Shown: piece after piece, positions 31,475-39,636 of the stretch
Layout: every line of letters begins with the position of its first letter
How positions within the stretch are numbered: the first letter of the stretch is position 1
Source: JAPLST01 sp964397565
GTDB taxonomy: Bacteria > Auribacterota > UBA3054 > JAPLST01
Length of the DNA: 64,000 nucleotides
Direction of reading: 5' to 3'
Assembly (NCBI GenBank): GCA_964397565.1
Contig: CAYNJC010000021.1
Location: 1 to 64,000 of the forward strand
Notes under the pieces: model-generated
The model's input: the letters and a program-made list of their open reading frames with translations, nothing else
Databases searched by the model: none
What the model was told of the DNA's origin: nothing
Position numbers and translations under genes: made by a program

Positions 31475-34446
31475 ATTGTGTCCGTGGTTGCTTTCCTCCA
31501 CGTTACCGTGTTTAGCCTTGTATGCCACTGCCGCACGCACCAGAACAAGGCCGTAAGGCTCAGCACCAACACCGGCTCCGGCACGACCGTGACCGTCACG
31601 CTGTCGCCGCCCAGCCAGCCAAAGACATTGGTGCCATAGACACTAAGCGCGTTCGTCCCTTCGGCCACGGGAATGTCTTGAATCGTCCAGAATTCTTGTG
31701 CGGCGAAGGCGCCCTGCGCGCCGTTCAATGCGTTTGTCCACCACATCGCACCGACTACTTGATTGGTCGCGTCAAGCGCGGGTGAGTTCGTCCCGCCAAG
31801 CGTGTGCGTCGTCACATAATAGTCCACTACCACGTCGTCGTTCGTGACGTCTACAAATGGCACAATTTCAATTGCCAAACTATGATAATTGCCTGCGGTG
31901 ATCATGACATGATTTCCACCGTTTGGGCAGTTCGTCAGGTCAAACCAGCCGCCCCAGCCTACCAACGTCCCATCGCGCAGCAAAGCCAGGGAATGTACCC
32001 CGCCGGCTGAGATCGCGACATAATTACTGCCGCCCGGACAGGTTGTCTGACCATAATTATTATAGCCCCAGCCCACCAGCGTGCCGTTGTGCCGCAAGGC
32101 AAGGGAATGGCCCATGCCCGCCGCGATCGCAATATAGTCATTCCCGCCCGGGCAGGTTGTCTGGCCAGCTCCATTGTCGCCCCAACCCACCAGCGTCCCA
32201 TCGCGTCGCAAGGCAAGGGAATGCCCCCCTCCCACCGCAATCGCCACATAATCATTTCCGGGTGGGCAGGTCGGCTGGCTATACTGTTTGCCCCAGTCTA
32301 CCAGCGCCCCATCGCGCCGCACGGCCAGGGAATGAGCATCGCCGGCCGCGATCGCGACATAATCATTTCCGGTCGGGCAGATCGTCTGAGCTTCATTATT
32401 TCTACCCCAGCCCACCAGCGTGCCATCGCGCCGCACGGCAACGGAATGATCGTCGCCCGCCGCGACGGCCACATAGTCATTCCCAGTCGGACAGGTCGTC
32501 TGTCCATAGGAATTGTCGCCCCAGCCCACCAGCGTGCCATCGCACCGCACGGCAACAGAATGATCGTCGCCCGCCGCGATCGCAACAAAGTCACTCCCGC
32601 GCGGACAGTTTGTCTGGCCATAATCACTGATCCCCCACCCCACTAGCACGCCGCTTACTCGCCGGCCGTACGTCGATCCGCTCTGTTCGCCACTGCCATC
32701 AATGTTGTAGGACCAAATGTTGACCATATCGCTGCTCACGTCACCCGCGGCGTTTGTTCCATAGACGGTGATGTAATTCCTGCCTACGTCCAGCGGGACT
32801 GCCGGCGTGGTAAACGCCAAGCCGCTGCGCGTGAAACTACTTGCCGTGCCGCCCGCCGTCGCGTTCGAGACCCACATGTCGCCCACGATAGCGCTCGTGT
32901 TCGTGCCCGCCACGGCGTAACAAGTGACATCATAACTGACTGCCGCCAACGCGCTCGTGATGGTCAATTGCGACATGCGTGTAATCGTGACGTTATCGCT
33001 GCCGACCCAGCCATAGACATTTGTGCCATAGACGCTGATACCATTTGCTCCTACTGCAAGGGGCACATCTGTAATTGTCCAACTCTGCGTAGCGGCAAAG
33101 GTGCCATAGACGCCATTTAACGTGTTCATCCACCAGAGCATACCGACAATTTGATTATGCTCGTCAAGCAACGGCGAATTCGTCCCGCCAAGCGTGTATG
33201 TTGTTACATCATGGGTGACTACAACGTCGCTGTTGGTGATGTCTATAAATAGTACAAACCCAATTGCCAAATTATGCTGACCGCCCGCAGCGATCATGAT
33301 ATGCCCTTCACTGCTTGGGCAGTTCGTCAGGCCGGCCCAAGCCACCAGCGTGCCATCGCGCCTAAGGGCAAGTGAATGACTGTCGCCTGCTGCGATCGCG
33401 ACATAATTGCTCCCGCTCGGGCAGTTCGTCTGGCCATAGTTGTTTAGGCCCCAGCCCACTAGCGTACCATCGCTGCGCAAGGCTAGAGAATGCCTCCAGC
33501 CCGCCGCGATCGCAACATAGTTGCTGCCATTCGGGCAGTTCGTCCGGCCATGCCCACTAGCGCCCCAGCCCACCAGCGTCCCATCGCGCCGCAAGGCAAG
33601 GGAATGACTATCTCCCGCTACGATCGCAACATAGTTGCTACCGCTTGGGCAGTTCGTCTGGCCGTAGTAATTGTCGCCCCAACTCACCAGTGTTCCATCG
33701 CGCCGCAAGGCAAGTGAATGATATTCACCGCCCGCGACAGCAACATAATTGCTGTCGCGCGGACAGATCGTCTCGCCATACAAACTAACACCCCAGCCCA
33801 CCAGCGTTCCATCGCGCCGTAAGGCAAGCGAGTAACTCTCACCCGCCGCAATCGCGACATAATTGCTGCCGCTCGGGCAGTTCGTCTGGCCATAGTAATT
33901 CCAGCCCCAACCCACCAGCGTCCCATCGCGCCGTAAGGCAAGGGAATGTAACCCGCCCGCCGCGATGGCAACATAATTACTGTCGCTTGGGCAGATCGTC
34001 TGGCCCTCGTTATTCTCGCCCCAGCCCACCAGCATACCGGGCAGCCGCCGACCATACGCCGACCCGCTTTGCTCCCCGCTGCCGTCAATATTGTAACGCC
34101 AGATGTTGACCGTGTCGCTGCTGACGTCAGCTGCGGCGTTGGTTCCGTAGATGCTAATGTAATTATGTCCGTACACCAGCGGAACTGCCGGCGTAGCAAA
34201 CGCCAAGCCGCTGCGCGTGAAACTGATCGCCACGCCGCCGGCCGACGCATTCGAGACCCACATGTCGCCGACGAGATCGCTCGTGTTCGTGCCGGTTACT
34301 GCATACTTTTCGACCTCCCACGTCACCGTTGCCGGCGCGCCTGTGATCGTCACACTCGCCAGCGCGGTTAGTGGCGCAATCGCAAATGTCATCGCGCCGA
34401 CAATCACCGCCATCCACAGCGTGTGTTGATTCATCTTGCTGCTCAT
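31471..34446 (-). CDS. PEP-CTERM protein with two seven-unit RCC1 propellers
   Basis: 991-residue exported protein. Signal peptide to about residue 31 (ends TALAS). The rest is a tandem duplication of about 470 residues: an Ig-like module (VTGTNTSDLVGDMWVSNA), seven RCC1-type units of ~38 residues each (consensus LVGWGxNxxGQTxCPxG, NYVAIAAGxxHSLALRRDGT), and a second Ig-like module (YTLGGTNSPLLD, SVYGTNVYGW). Each block's seventh unit is shortened, as in a ring-closing blade, so two complete seven-bladed propellers are predicted. The end carries VVPEPVLVLSLTALFW and a basic tail, a PEP-CTERM-like anchor. ATG 34446 has an AAGGAG site. Confidence 0.88.
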   Translation of the reverse strand: MSSKMNQHTLWMAVIVGAMTFAIAPLTALASVTITGAPATVTWEVEKYAVTGTNTSDLVGDMWVSNASAGGVAISFTRSGLAFATPAVPLVYGHNYISIYGTNAAADVSSDTVNIWRYNIDGSGEQSGSAYGRRLPGMLVGWGENNEGQTICPSDSNYVAIAAGGLHSLALRRDGTLVGWGWNYYGQTNCPSGSNYVAIAAGESYSLALRRDGTLVGWGVSLYGETICPRDSNYVAVAGGEYHSLALRRDGTLVSWGDNYYGQTNCPSGSNYVAIVAGDSHSLALRRDGTLVGWGASGHGRTNCPNGSNYVAIAAGWRHSLALRSDGTLVGWGLNNYGQTNCPSGSNYVAIAAGDSHSLALRRDGTLVAWAGLTNCPSSEGHIMIAAGGQHNLAIGFVLFIDITNSDVVVTHDVTTYTLGGTNSPLLDEHNQIVGMLWWMNTLNGVYGTFAATQSWTITDVPLAVGANGISVYGTNVYGWVGSDNVTITRMSQLTITSALAAVSYDVTCYAVAGTNTSAIVGDMWVSNATAGGTASSFTRSGLAFTTPAVPLDVGRNYITVYGTNAAGDVSSDMVNIWSYNIDGSGEQSGSTYGRRVSGVLVGWGISDYGQTNCPRGSDFVAIAAGDDHSVAVRCDGTLVGWGDNSYGQTTCPTGNDYVAVAAGDDHSVAVRRDGTLVGWGRNNEAQTICPTGNDYVAIAAGDAHSLAVRRDGALVDWGKQYSQPTCPPGNDYVAIAVGGGHSLALRRDGTLVGWGDNGAGQTTCPGGNDYIAIAAGMGHSLALRHNGTLVGWGYNNYGQTTCPGGSNYVAISAGGVHSLALLRDGTLVGWGGWFDLTNCPNGGNHVMITAGNYHSLAIEIVPFVDVTNDDVVVDYYVTTHTLGGTNSPALDATNQVVGAMWWTNALNGAQGAFAAQEFWTIQDIPVAEGTNALSVYGTNVFGWLGGDSVTVTVVPEPVLVLSLTALFWCVRQWHTRLNTVTWRKATTDTI

Positions 34447-34461
34447 GATACCTTCTCCTTT

Positions 34462-34616
34462 TATTGATGAATGCGCTTGCTTGGTGTCATGCCAATTGTG
34501 GCCGCGGGCGCCTGCTTGGAGTCCCGCCAACGGCGCGGATGACCGCGGCTGCAGAAGCCGCCCTCACCGCGGGCGGCTACACGGACGCTGCAACGCAGAA
34601 AGCGGTTTCATTAGTA
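34462..34616 (-). mobile_element. MITE copy 3, with a nested repeat
   Basis: Same element in reverse orientation, right end (TTGATGAATGCGCTT as read on plus) towards the RCC1 gene start at 34446 and left end at 34614; TA flanks both ends. About 28 bp of the CTGCTTGGAGTCCCGCC hairpin family is inserted at 34511-34538, lengthening it to ~151 bp. Confidence 0.8.
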
Positions 34617-34733
34617 AGGCGCTATGTCATGCCTAGTATACAACTTATCAACACGCGTTGCATTGACAGATTGTGGTTCGAGGAAAATGTTCAGGACACT
34701 GCCGCGCTGTTCGCGCTGTGTCGGGCGCCGGCG

Positions 34734-35120
34734 CTAGCGTAGTCCCAGAAGCTGTGCGACGACTACGCCTGCCAGCGCGGCCAAGATCAGCACAATCGCG
34801 ATTTTCCAAATGCGCTGGATGTGCGCCGCGGGCGCAAATGCCCATGGCGCAGGGGGCGGCGTGACTGTAAATCCTTCCGCTTCGAGCGTGGCGCGGGTTT
34901 GGGCGTGCATGGCCTGCGGCACAAACACGCCCCAGTAAAGCCCTGGGCCAACAGCCGGCATCACGGGCATCGCCAAGCTCAAGCCGCTGACGGTGATTTG
35001 GCGGCCAAAATGCGGAATCCGCACCGTCTTGAGAATCTGACAGACGTGATCATATTCATACACTTTTGCAGTGTAAAACGCGGGGACAAACTCCGTAGCA
35101 GTTTTGGCAGATGACCTCAT
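34734..35120 (-). CDS. Small tail-anchored hypothetical protein
   Basis: 128 residues. A soluble segment (FYTAKVYEYDHVCQILKTVRIPHFG, ...VGPGLYWGVFVPQAM) ends in one strong C-terminal transmembrane helix, WKIAIVLILAALAGVVVAQLL, so it is likely tail-anchored. Not recognised. It is the last gene of the minus-strand polX-gshA series, 39 bp after the metallopeptidase gene. Confidence 0.6.
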   Translation of the reverse strand: MRSSAKTATEFVPAFYTAKVYEYDHVCQILKTVRIPHFGRQITVSGLSLAMPVMPAVGPGLYWGVFVPQAMHAQTRATLEAEGFTVTPPPAPWAFAPAAHIQRIWKIAIVLILAALAGVVVAQLLGLR

Positions 35121-35159
35121 TGGCGCCTCTCAACAATTGGATAACTATAGCGCGGTATA

Positions 35160-36197
35160 TCAATCCAGCAACTGGCCGGTGTAGGCGAAGTCCATCGCCA
35201 AGGCGGTCGCCAGCGCGGCCAGATCCATCAATGCGGCTTGCTCGTTGTCGCGCACAAAGCGCAATTTCAGCGCCGCCGAGCGTTCCTCGACCTTGGCCAG
35301 AATTGCAGCGGCATCTTCGCGGCGCAAGCCTGACCAGCGCGTCATGCGCGCCAGCAACAGCTCGCGATGCAGCCGCACTGCCTTCGCCACGCCGGTCGCA
35401 CCGGGCACCGGCACGCGCGGGAACATTTCGCGCAGGCGGTCGTCGACATAGCCCTGCGCCGCGGTGCGGAAGCGTTCGGCGCGTTCGCCGTAGTGTTGGA
35501 CCAGCAAGGTCGTGTTTTTCTCGACCGGATTGAGCAGGTCGCCGCTGGAGCGCGGCGGCGTGCGCTGCGCGATCCGGCGCATCAGCCGGCTGACGTATTT
35601 CAGTTTTTTGAGCGCGGGCCAGAAGCGATATTTCCGCCGCCAATTCGAGTGCGGCGTGAGCCAGACGGCAAAGGTCTCGGCGAAATCCTCGTCCGGATGT
35701 TTCTGCGCGTAGGTGCGGCCGTACTGCGCCGCGAAAATGTGGCGCACAAATTCGCGGCTGGACGGTTCGGGCTTGAAGACTTCACGGTAGGGGCGGTGAA
35801 ACGAGCCGAATAGTTCGCTCCAGTCTTTGCGCTCCCACAAGCGATAGGCATAATTGAACGCATGCGCGGCTTCGTGGCGCAGGAGCATCATGATTGTGCG
35901 CGCATCTTCGGCTTCGCCGGTTTGTTCTTCTTCGATCCGGATCAGGCGCGCGTCCGCCAGGTAAAACGGAATGCCGATCATCGGCACTTCATCCGGACAA
36001 CCCCAACTGTCGGTCAAATAGCAGGCCGGCTTGAAGCTCAGCCGTTTGCTCGCCAGTTCGCGATAGAGCCGATGCACAAACAGTTGCAGCGGCGACTCCG
36101 CGATCTGCAAGCCCAAGTCACAGATGCGCGTGTTGAGCAGTTCGTAGCGGACCGTTTCCCAGTTGTTAAAACGTAATGCGTGACGCGCGTTCATCAC
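35160..36197 (-). CDS. Putative zinc metallopeptidase
   Basis: 345-residue protein resembling the putative zinc-binding metallopeptidase family (PF15887). It has HEAAH (His108, Glu109, His112) in MLLRHEAAHAFNYAYRLWERKDW and a downstream DEDFAETFAVWL that supplies the third ligand Glu174. There is no signal peptide, suggesting a cytoplasmic or unconventional site. ATGs at 36197 and 36194 are both possible. The 56-bp spacer upstream is wholly heptad repeats. Substrate unknown. Confidence 0.75.
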   Translation of the reverse strand: MMNARHALRFNNWETVRYELLNTRICDLGLQIAESPLQLFVHRLYRELASKRLSFKPACYLTDSWGCPDEVPMIGIPFYLADARLIRIEEEQTGEAEDARTIMMLLRHEAAHAFNYAYRLWERKDWSELFGSFHRPYREVFKPEPSSREFVRHIFAAQYGRTYAQKHPDEDFAETFAVWLTPHSNWRRKYRFWPALKKLKYVSRLMRRIAQRTPPRSSGDLLNPVEKNTTLLVQHYGERAERFRTAAQGYVDDRLREMFPRVPVPGATGVAKAVRLHRELLLARMTRWSGLRREDAAAILAKVEERSAALKLRFVRDNEQAALMDLAALATALAMDFAYTGQLLD

Positions 36198-36200
36198 TTA

Positions 36201-36272
36201 TAGTTCATAGTACATAGTTCGTAGTTCTGAGTTCATCGTTGGTCGTTCATCGTTCATCGTTCATCGTTGATC
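36201..36272. repeat. Heptad tract TAGTTCA / GTTCATC
   Basis: Ten 7-mers: TAGTTCA, TAGTACA, TAGTTCG, TAGTTCT, GA GTTCA transition, then GTTCATC, GTTGGTC, GTTCATC three times, GTTGATC. It fills the esterase-metallopeptidase spacer and supplies the last codons and stop of the esterase gene (NDER). Confidence 0.8.
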
Positions 36273-37012
36273 GTCGCAATGCCGAGGTGCCGGGCATGAA
36301 AAGCCAGGGCCGCCGGCACATGCGTGTCCCAATATTCCCAGTTGTGCGCGCCGGGGAATTCGACATACTCATGGGCCAGGCCGCACGCCGCAAGATGGGC
36401 ATGAAAGCGGCGGCTGCTATCCAGCAAGGAATCGTCGGTGCCACAATCAAGGCGCAGGGCCGGCGCCGTGGTTGGGTCGAGGCGGTCGGCAAGGCCATAC
36501 ACATCATCCTTGCCCCCGGCCGGATGCGCGCCGAAGACGTGGCGCCATTCCGGAATGTCGTGTAGCGGCGTGTCCGTGGTCGTGATGTCGTAGGCGCCCG
36601 AGTGGCCATTGGCAGCCAGAAACAGTTTTGGGAATTTCAGCGCCAGTTTTAGTGCGCCATAGCCACCCATCGAAAGGCCGCCAATGACGCGGCCGGCGCG
36701 CTCCGCGCGGGTTGGGAAGGTGCGGTCAATGAATCCGAGCAGGTCGTTGATGAGGTAGGATTCATAGCGCGGCGCATCCACGCCATCACAATACCAAGAG
36801 CGGCCGCCATCCGGCATGACAACGATCAACGGCAAATCCTGCACGTGGCGCTCGATCGCCGAGCGGCGATGCCACGCGGTGTAGTCATCCGACAAACCGT
36901 GCAGCAAGTAGTAGACCGGCACGCGCCCGCTGATCTGCTCCGGCAGAATGATGTTCATGCCCACCATTTTATTGAGGGAAGTGCTGAAATGGTGCAGAGT
37001 ACAAAAGGCCAT
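36254..37012 (-). CDS. Esterase of the S-formylglutathione hydrolase / tributyrin type
   Basis: 252-residue alpha/beta esterase (esterase D superfamily): PVYYLLHGLSDDYTAW (oxyanion), nucleophile GLSMGGYGALK with Ser114, acid in LRLDCGTDDSLLD and catalytic His in FPGAHNWEYWD. No signal peptide. It lies 15 bp after the GSP-like ATP-grasp gene in the gshA operon, so an S-acyl-thiol substrate such as S-formylglutathione is plausible but not shown. Its C-terminal NDER and stop are encoded by heptad repeat. Confidence 0.8.
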   Translation of the reverse strand: MAFCTLHHFSTSLNKMVGMNIILPEQISGRVPVYYLLHGLSDDYTAWHRRSAIERHVQDLPLIVVMPDGGRSWYCDGVDAPRYESYLINDLLGFIDRTFPTRAERAGRVIGGLSMGGYGALKLALKFPKLFLAANGHSGAYDITTTDTPLHDIPEWRHVFGAHPAGGKDDVYGLADRLDPTTAPALRLDCGTDDSLLDSSRRFHAHLAACGLAHEYVEFPGAHNWEYWDTHVPAALAFHARHLGIATINDER

Positions 37013-37027
37013 GGTGATGTGTGTGCG

Positions 37028-38368
37028 TTAGCTATTTTGATGGTAGAGCACGGGCAGCAAGCGCTCGCCGGTGTGTAAACTCAACAACGGATCGCTGCAG
37101 GTGCGGCCGAGCACGCCGCAGAAGACGCCGCCAAAGACATACGGGCCAAGATGCACATAGCGGGGTGTGCTCGTCTGCGGCTCGTCCGGCTGCGGAAATA
37201 CGGCGGTCGGTAGTTCGACAAATTCCTGCACAATGTAGTCGTGCGGCAGTGCGGCATCCATGGCGCGCTGCCACGCGGCGTCTGTCATGAAGCGGCCTTG
37301 ATGAATGCCAAAGCCAAGTTTGGAAACGCATGGTTTGATGACAAACAAATCGCGGTGGGCGCGCACAAACGGCAGCAAGTCCACGGCCGCGCCGCGAAAC
37401 AGCGTGCGCTGCGGCTGCAGCGCCGCGGTCCACGGCACATGCCGGCGCACGGCCTGCACCAATTCATCCGGCAAGACGGACTGGATGGCGGCATCGTGGA
37501 GAAACGCGAACAGGCGCTTGCTGAACGCAATTTGTGAGCGTGGCGCGCCGACCATGCACACGCGGCGGGCGCGGAATGCGGTGCTGACCGGCTGCAACTC
37601 ATCGAGATGCCCGGCATAATCGCAGCCCAACATGCGCCGATATATAAGCTGGGTGGGCTGGCCGTCAAACGTGAGGGTCGCGCCGTCAAAGGTGGCCTGC
37701 GCGGGCGTGACTACGTGTGCCACCAGGCCGCGCGCATGACAGGCTGCGGCAATGGCGCTGAATTCCCAATGAGTCGCCTCGCCGGGCAAGTCGAGAATCG
37801 CGATGGCTGGCTGCGGCGGCAGCGTCGACGCTGGATGCGCTGCGCGAAACCGTTCGTAGCACAACAGCAGCGTGTCCAGCACCTGCGGCACCGCGCGGTC
37901 ATACTGCATGGCCTGCACCCCGTACGCCGGCTGCGCGCCAAACACATCCATGAAACTGGCGTGCAGTCCGTCCACATTGCTCATGCCCGAGCAGCCGTCG
38001 GTATTCAATTCGATGAACGTTACCGTGTCGCCGTTCATGACCGCGTCAAAACGCGCGCATGGAATATTCATGCCATAGCCCGATTCCATCAAGACGAGCT
38101 CCCAAAACTCACGCGGATAGGCATAGTGCGCGTGCCACTGCGGCTGCGCGACCACTAGCTCGGTGATCAATTCCGCGGCGCGCACGATGGCCTCGGCCGC
38201 GTGTTGCAGCCGGGCGCGATCCGCCATTGTCAAAATCGCCGGCGCCAACTCGGCCGAGTAGGTCCAGCGACCGTACTTGACCTTGCGCTGCTCCAGCAGG
38301 CGCGCGAGCGCGGCGTGATCGTGCCGGAGCTGCGCGAGCGGCACCGGTATGTGTTCGCAAATCGTCAT
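37028..38368 (-). CDS. Circularly permuted ATP-grasp protein (glutathionylspermidine-synthase-like)
   Basis: 446-residue enzyme. MESGYGMNIPCARFDAVMNGD, FIELNTDGCSGMSN, the middle IYRRMLGCDYAGHL and the late FVIKPCVSKLGFGIHQGRF with YIVQEFVELPT are the motif types of permuted ATP-grasp ligases such as glutathionylspermidine synthase. ATG 38368 overlaps the gshA stop (ATGA). Because gshB is not seen, this enzyme may complete glutathione or a related thiol, or add another amine; a polyamine operon lies 12 kb away. Both are inference. Confidence 0.75.
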   Translation of the reverse strand: MTICEHIPVPLAQLRHDHAALARLLEQRKVKYGRWTYSAELAPAILTMADRARLQHAAEAIVRAAELITELVVAQPQWHAHYAYPREFWELVLMESGYGMNIPCARFDAVMNGDTVTFIELNTDGCSGMSNVDGLHASFMDVFGAQPAYGVQAMQYDRAVPQVLDTLLLCYERFRAAHPASTLPPQPAIAILDLPGEATHWEFSAIAAACHARGLVAHVVTPAQATFDGATLTFDGQPTQLIYRRMLGCDYAGHLDELQPVSTAFRARRVCMVGAPRSQIAFSKRLFAFLHDAAIQSVLPDELVQAVRRHVPWTAALQPQRTLFRGAAVDLLPFVRAHRDLFVIKPCVSKLGFGIHQGRFMTDAAWQRAMDAALPHDYIVQEFVELPTAVFPQPDEPQTSTPRYVHLGPYVFGGVFCGVLGRTCSDPLLSLHTGERLLPVLYHQNS

Positions 38369-39636
38369 GAGGCGCGCGCCGCGGGCGGCTCCTGCCAGTC
38401 GCGGCAGACGTGCGTGAATTCCTGCGCGGCGGCCACAGCGCCGAGGCGGCCCAGCAGGTGGTAGACCCGCTGATGCTGTTGATTGCAGATGCATTCGGCC
38501 GGCTGTTGCGGCGGCTGCATATCGCAATAGCGGTAAAAGGTCATGCCCTTGGCATTCAAATTATCGAGCGCGCCACGCTCGGTGTTGGCGCGAATGAAGG
38601 TGCCGACCACCGCACCGCCAACCATGTACACGACCGGTTCGGAGACAAAGGTGTTGGTCACCGCGCGTGTCGGCACGGCTTCTTGAATCAGCACGGCGTG
38701 AATCGGCTGGCGGCCCTTGCCGACCGCCATCTTGTTGCGCTCTTTACGGTTCATCTGCAGAATATCGTCGGGTGACTGCACGACCATGATGCCCATGCCA
38801 TAGGTGCCAGTGTCGCTTTTGATGAAGACATGCGGGGCATCGCTGATGCCGTACTCATTGTACTTGGCTTGCACCCGCGCGAGCACCTCACTGACCACGG
38901 TCGCCACGCGCGCGCGGCCGGCTTCGGTCGCGAAGGTGCACTTGGCGATCAACTCGGTTTCGACATCCAGCAGCCAGGGATCAAAGCCGATGTCGCGCGC
39001 CAGGGCTTGCACCAAGGCCCGGTAGCACTGAAAAAACTGGGCCTTGCTGCGCTTGTGCCAGCCCAGGCAGGGCGGCGGAATGACCCGTTGCCGCAATCCT
39101 TCCAGCCACGCCAGCGGCCCGGCCGACAAATCGTTGTTCAGTAAAATCCAGTCGAACGGCGTGCCGTGCGCGTCTACCAGCACATCCTGATCGCGCCGAA
39201 TGGGGGTGACCGGCAAGGCCACGCCAGCGTGCGTCATCAGTGCGTGCGGCGGTGGTGCATCGTCTTCCGCCAGCGCGGCAAGCGTTACCTCGAGCCCGGC
39301 GTTGATCAGAATGTCGCGCAAGCTGTGCAGGTGCGAGTTGTAAAACGGGTTGCGCGAATGCGCCTCGGGAATGACCAACACGCGCATGTGCGGCTGCTGC
39401 CCAAAGCGCCGGGCCAGGAACCGACGCACTTCCTCGACGGCGGTCGCGCCACTGCGCTCGCACAGATTGTTGAAGCCGGCCGGGAAAAGATTCAAATCAA
39501 CGCAGGCGCATTTCACGCCGGCATCGCGAATGTCAGCCGAGGCATAAAACGGCAGAATGACTTCAGCCGCGCGCGTCGTCAGCCATTGTTCGATGGCATC
39601 GCCGTGCCGGGCAATTATGTCGCTGATGTTTTCCAT
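38365..39636 (-). CDS. gshA: Glutamate-cysteine ligase (PF08886 type)
   Basis: 423-residue glutamate-cysteine ligase of the GshA PF08886 class: CACVDLNLFPAGFNNLCERSG, VLVIPEAHSRNPFYNSHLHSLRDIL, IKSDTGTYGMGIMVVQSPDD and QEAVPTRAVTNTFVSEPVVYMVGG. It makes gamma-glutamylcysteine, the first step in glutathione synthesis. ATG 39636 lies 22 bp inside the polX 3' end. It is coupled to the permuted ATP-grasp gene that follows. Confidence 0.88.
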   Translation of the reverse strand: MENISDIIARHGDAIEQWLTTRAAEVILPFYASADIRDAGVKCACVDLNLFPAGFNNLCERSGATAVEEVRRFLARRFGQQPHMRVLVIPEAHSRNPFYNSHLHSLRDILINAGLEVTLAALAEDDAPPPHALMTHAGVALPVTPIRRDQDVLVDAHGTPFDWILLNNDLSAGPLAWLEGLRQRVIPPPCLGWHKRSKAQFFQCYRALVQALARDIGFDPWLLDVETELIAKCTFATEAGRARVATVVSEVLARVQAKYNEYGISDAPHVFIKSDTGTYGMGIMVVQSPDDILQMNRKERNKMAVGKGRQPIHAVLIQEAVPTRAVTNTFVSEPVVYMVGGAVVGTFIRANTERGALDNLNAKGMTFYRYCDMQPPQQPAECICNQQHQRVYHLLGRLGAVAAAQEFTHVCRDWQEPPAARAS

